The notes under the pieces: model-generated
Told to the model about the DNA's origin: nothing
The model's input: the letters and a program-made list of their open reading frames with translations, nothing else
Database searches by the model: none
Made by a program: the position numbers and the translations under genes
Shown here: piece by piece, positions 61,352 through 64,000 of the stretch
Numbering within the stretch: the first letter of the stretch is position 1
How the letters are laid out: each line of letters starts with the position of its first letter
NCBI RefSeq assembly: GCF_000429685.1
Contig: NZ_AUCI01000015.1
Location: 1 to 64,000, forward strand
Source of the DNA: Salibacterium aidingense DSM 18341
Lineage (GTDB): Bacteria > Bacillota > Bacilli > Bacillales > Marinococcaceae
Direction: 5' to 3'
DNA length: 64,000 nt

Positions 61352-62047
61352 ATGAATATTCCCAAACATATCGATGTTGATCAGGCTGTTGCAAACGTCA
61401 AAAGTGACGATACGATCATGGTCGGCGGCTTCGGTCTCGTTGGAAGCCCGCTTACTATGATCGATGCCCTGACCCACTGGGATGTCACCAATTTAACGAT
61501 AATCAGTAATAACGTTGGTGAAACCGGAAAAGGTCTTGGTATTTTGCTGCAGCAGGGGAAACTGAAAAAAGCAGTCGGTTCTTACTTCACTAGCAATCGG
61601 GAAGTTGCCAAGTGGTATAACGAAGGAAAACTGGAGCTGGACTTGCTGCCACAGGGAACTTTTGCTGAAGCGATTCGTGCCGGCGGTGCTGGTATTGGGG
61701 GATTTTATACTAAAACGGCAGTTGGTACTGAACTTGCGCAAGGAAAAGAGACACGAGATATTGACGGAGAAACGTATTTGCTGGAGAAACCGTTGAAAGC
61801 TGATGTCGCTTTAATCCGGGCTGAAAAAGCAGATACTAAAGGAAATCTTGTCTATTACAAAACAGCCCGGAATTTTAATCCTATAATGGCTTCAGCTGCG
61901 GCGTATGTGGTAGCGGAAGTAGATGAAATCGTTGATGAAGGGGAGCTTGATCCGGAAGCCATTGCCACCCCGCATCTGTTTGTGGATGCGCTGGTAAAAA
62001 GCCGTTATGTATTAACCAAAGAAGGAGTGGTGGATCGTGGCAGGTAA
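61352..62047 (+). CDS. pcaI: 3-oxoacid (3-oxoadipate) CoA-transferase, subunit A
   Basis: 231 residues. GGFGLVGSPLTMIDAL at the start and PKGNLVYY-like ADTKGNLVYYKTARNFNP are family I CoA-transferase alpha-subunit motifs. It transfers CoA from succinyl-CoA to 3-oxoadipate. The ATG abuts the stop of the hydrolase gene. The succinyl-CoA:acetoacetate transferase ScoA is the alternative, but context points to 3-oxoadipate. Confidence 0.9.
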   Translation: MNIPKHIDVDQAVANVKSDDTIMVGGFGLVGSPLTMIDALTHWDVTNLTIISNNVGETGKGLGILLQQGKLKKAVGSYFTSNREVAKWYNEGKLELDLLPQGTFAEAIRAGGAGIGGFYTKTAVGTELAQGKETRDIDGETYLLEKPLKADVALIRAEKADTKGNLVYYKTARNFNPIMASAAAYVVAEVDEIVDEGELDPEAIATPHLFVDALVKSRYVLTKEGVVDRGR

Positions 62048-62690
62048 AGAAAGGATTGCTCAACGGGCGGCGCAGGACCTCGAACCTTTTTCAATTATTA
62101 ATTTAGGGATCGGTATTCCGACTATGGTGGCAGATTATCTGGATAAAGACAACTATTATCTGCATACAGAGAATGGTCTGCTCGGGGTGACATCGGTTGA
62201 AGAGGAAAATATCGATCCGCTTTTAGTTAATGCAGGAAAGCTCCCTGTAGGGGAAGCCGTCGGAGCCTCGTATTTTCACAGTGCTGATTCGTTTGCGATG
62301 ATTCGCGGCGGTCATGTTGATGTCGCGATTCTTGGTGCCCTCCAGATTGATGCCGCCGGACGAGTAGCTAATTGGGCAATCCCGGGCAAAGATATCATCG
62401 GTGTCGGAGGTGCTATGGATCTGCTCGTTGGTGCAAAGAAGATTTTGATTACAACCAATCATGTATCTAAAGACGGATCGCCAAAGATAGTGGAAGAGTG
62501 TACCTATCCGATTACATCAACTCGAAGAGCCGATGTCATTATTACTGATCTTGCGGTATTCCGTTGGATACACGATGGTTATGTTTTAACAGACCTTCTG
62601 GGGGATGCCACTCTTCAAGAAATAGCAGAAAAAACGACAGCTTCATATCGTGTTAGTGACAAGCTGTATGAAAAGGGGAGTACGAAATGA
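62037..62690 (+). CDS. pcaJ: 3-oxoacid (3-oxoadipate) CoA-transferase, subunit B
   Basis: 217 residues. The catalytic Glu is in the LHTENGLLG motif near residue 45; INLGIGIPT and GGAMDLLVGAK are further markers. GTG start overlapping the alpha-subunit gene by 11 bases; it overlaps the thiolase gene by 4 bases. Confidence 0.92.
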   Translation: MAGKERIAQRAAQDLEPFSIINLGIGIPTMVADYLDKDNYYLHTENGLLGVTSVEEENIDPLLVNAGKLPVGEAVGASYFHSADSFAMIRGGHVDVAILGALQIDAAGRVANWAIPGKDIIGVGGAMDLLVGAKKILITTNHVSKDGSPKIVEECTYPITSTRRADVIITDLAVFRWIHDGYVLTDLLGDATLQEIAEKTTASYRVSDKLYEKGSTK

Positions 62691-63892
62691 ACGAAGTAGT
62701 TGTCGTGGACGCACTCCGCACGCCGATCGGAAGATACAAAGGAGTCCTCAAAGATGTCCGTCCGGATGATCTTGGTGCTGCTGTTATCAAGGCTTTGTTG
62801 AAGCGGAATCCAAATCTGCCGCCGGACGAAATCGGTGATGTGATATTTGGAAACGCGAACGGAGCCGGGGAAGAAAATCGGAATGTGGCCCGGATGTCGC
62901 TGCTTTTGGCCGGGCTGCCACAGGCCGTGACTGGCACAACGATCAACAGGTTATGTGGATCCAGCCTGGATGCTGTAAGCATGGGAGCCCGCACGATTAT
63001 GGCGGGGGAAGAAGATATTATTATCGCTGGCGGTACGGAAAGTATGACCCGGGCTCCGTATGTAATGAAAAAACCGGAAAAAGAATTCCCACGGGGAAAT
63101 ATGAAACTATATGATACAACTATCGGCTGGCGTTTTCCTAACCCTGCGTTAGAAGCCATGTATGGGACTGATTCAATGCCCGAAACAGGAGAGAATGTTG
63201 CCAAACGATTTGAGGTATCGCGGGAGGTCCAGGATGCGTTTGCCCTGGAAAGTCAAACACGGGCCAAACAAGCGATGGAAACGGGAAGGCTGGACAATGA
63301 ATTGATTCCGGTTACTATCAAAGATAAAAAAGGAGACGAAACAATCATTACAACAGATGAACATCCGCGTCCGAAGACTACTCTTGACAAACTGAGCAGG
63401 CTGAAGCCGCTCTTTCAAGATGGAACCATTACGGCCGGGAATGCGTCCGGTGTTAACGATGGAGCATCAGCTCTGCTGATGATGAGTCGGGAGCGTGCTG
63501 ATGCTCTTGGCATGGAACCACTCGTATCTTTTAAAGCGTCTGCGACAGCAGGTGTTGAGCCGGCAATAATGGGTGTTGCTCCTATTTATTCCACCAGGAA
63601 AGTGATGCAGCGTCTAGGACTCAAAACCGAGGATATTGAGCTAGTTGAACTTAATGAAGCCTTTGCCTCTCAGTCTATTGCTTGTATCCGTGCACTTGGC
63701 CTGGACCAGAATATTGTGAATGTAAACGGCGGCGCCATTGCCTACGGCCATCCTCTGGGAGCTAGTGGCGCCAAAATTTTAACAGGTTTAATTCACGAAA
63801 TGAAAAAGCAGGGAGTACACCTGGGACTGGCTGCTATGTGTATCGGTGTAGGCCAGGGAATTTCCGTTGTCGTTGAAAATGAACAGAAATAA
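62687..63892 (+). CDS. pcaF: 3-oxoadipyl-CoA / acetyl-CoA acyltransferase (thiolase)
   Basis: 401 residues. Active-site Cys in NRLCGSSLDA (about residue 89), GGTESMTRAPY, the ELNEAFA motif, NVNGGAIAYGHPLGASGAK with the catalytic His, and the last Cys in AAMCIGVGQG. It cleaves 3-oxoadipyl-CoA to succinyl-CoA and acetyl-CoA, the last step of the pathway. General thiolase activity cannot be excluded. It is the last gene of the set; bases 63893-64000 show no further gene. Confidence 0.92.
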   Translation: MNEVVVVDALRTPIGRYKGVLKDVRPDDLGAAVIKALLKRNPNLPPDEIGDVIFGNANGAGEENRNVARMSLLLAGLPQAVTGTTINRLCGSSLDAVSMGARTIMAGEEDIIIAGGTESMTRAPYVMKKPEKEFPRGNMKLYDTTIGWRFPNPALEAMYGTDSMPETGENVAKRFEVSREVQDAFALESQTRAKQAMETGRLDNELIPVTIKDKKGDETIITTDEHPRPKTTLDKLSRLKPLFQDGTITAGNASGVNDGASALLMMSRERADALGMEPLVSFKASATAGVEPAIMGVAPIYSTRKVMQRLGLKTEDIELVELNEAFASQSIACIRALGLDQNIVNVNGGAIAYGHPLGASGAKILTGLIHEMKKQGVHLGLAAMCIGVGQGISVVVENEQK

Positions 63893-64000
63893 ATTGGAGT
63901 GACAGCAGAAGGGATACGAGTTTAGTATTAAAAGGTTTAAAAATTTATAAGTTTTAGACTTATGCGTATATTGTGACAAATTCCAAAATTCATTATTATA

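Noticed and set aside
62653-63204. 183-residue minus-strand frame
   Set aside because: Antisense shadow of the thiolase gene.

Overview
The window looks like a chromosomal segment of an endospore-forming Gram-positive bacterium of the Bacillaceae. The reasons are a gerA-type germinant receptor operon (43.9-47.6 kb), strong AGGAGG ribosome binding sites throughout, many overlapping genes, and gene sets with clear Bacillus counterparts: cypC, a YvfRSTU-like operon, a rifamycin phosphotransferase, uvsE and a YumC-type ferredoxin reductase. The genus cannot be fixed from the sequence alone. I see no tRNA, rRNA, CRISPR array or intact insertion sequence.

Region by region: 0-2.9 kb holds the end of an aldehyde dehydrogenase gene, a broken SnoaL-like gene and an alpha/beta hydrolase. 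3.0-17.1 kb is the standout: an apparently complete two-peptide class II lanthipeptide (lantibiotic) locus. It has a sensor kinase/regulator pair, an ABC exporter of the self-protection type, a 59-residue membrane protein (candidate immunity factor), a LuxR-type regulator whose phosphoacceptor Asp is Asn, two different precursor peptides, two LanM synthetases and one LanT protease/exporter. The biosynthetic order is A1-M1-T-A2-M2. 17.1-19.3 kb is a decaying GntR/ABC operon that probably marks the right edge of the inserted locus.

19.3-37.9 kb is mixed chromosome: a LysR/quinone reductase pair, a drug-ABC plus DesKR-like two-component operon, a methyltransferase facing the P450 peroxygenase CypC, TetR and WYL regulators, an SDR, small membrane proteins, UvsE, an MFS transporter, an aldo/keto reductase and Pcm. 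Among these are a GNAT gene stopped by one amber codon and a response-regulator fragment. 37.9-43.9 kb is a resistance patch: rifamycin phosphotransferase and a polyketide-type ABC exporter under a TetR repressor with two visible operators. 43.9-47.6 kb is gerABC.

48.6-63.9 kb is a one-directional catabolic island. A GntR/FCD regulator with twin operators precedes ferredoxin, a Rieske oxygenase, an M19 dipeptidase-like protein, a 38-residue ORF, an amidase, a TRAP transporter and a ferredoxin reductase (upper part, looks AT-rich). Then come an intradiol dioxygenase, a muconate-cycloisomerase-like enzyme, a DUF3237 protein, an enol-lactonase-like hydrolase, a CoA transferase and a thiolase (lower part, looks GC-richer). 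The likely logic is import of an aromatic amide or acid, hydrolysis, hydroxylation to a catechol, ortho cleavage, and the 3-oxoadipate pathway to succinyl-CoA and acetyl-CoA. No CatC-like isomerase and no cis-diol dehydrogenase are visible.
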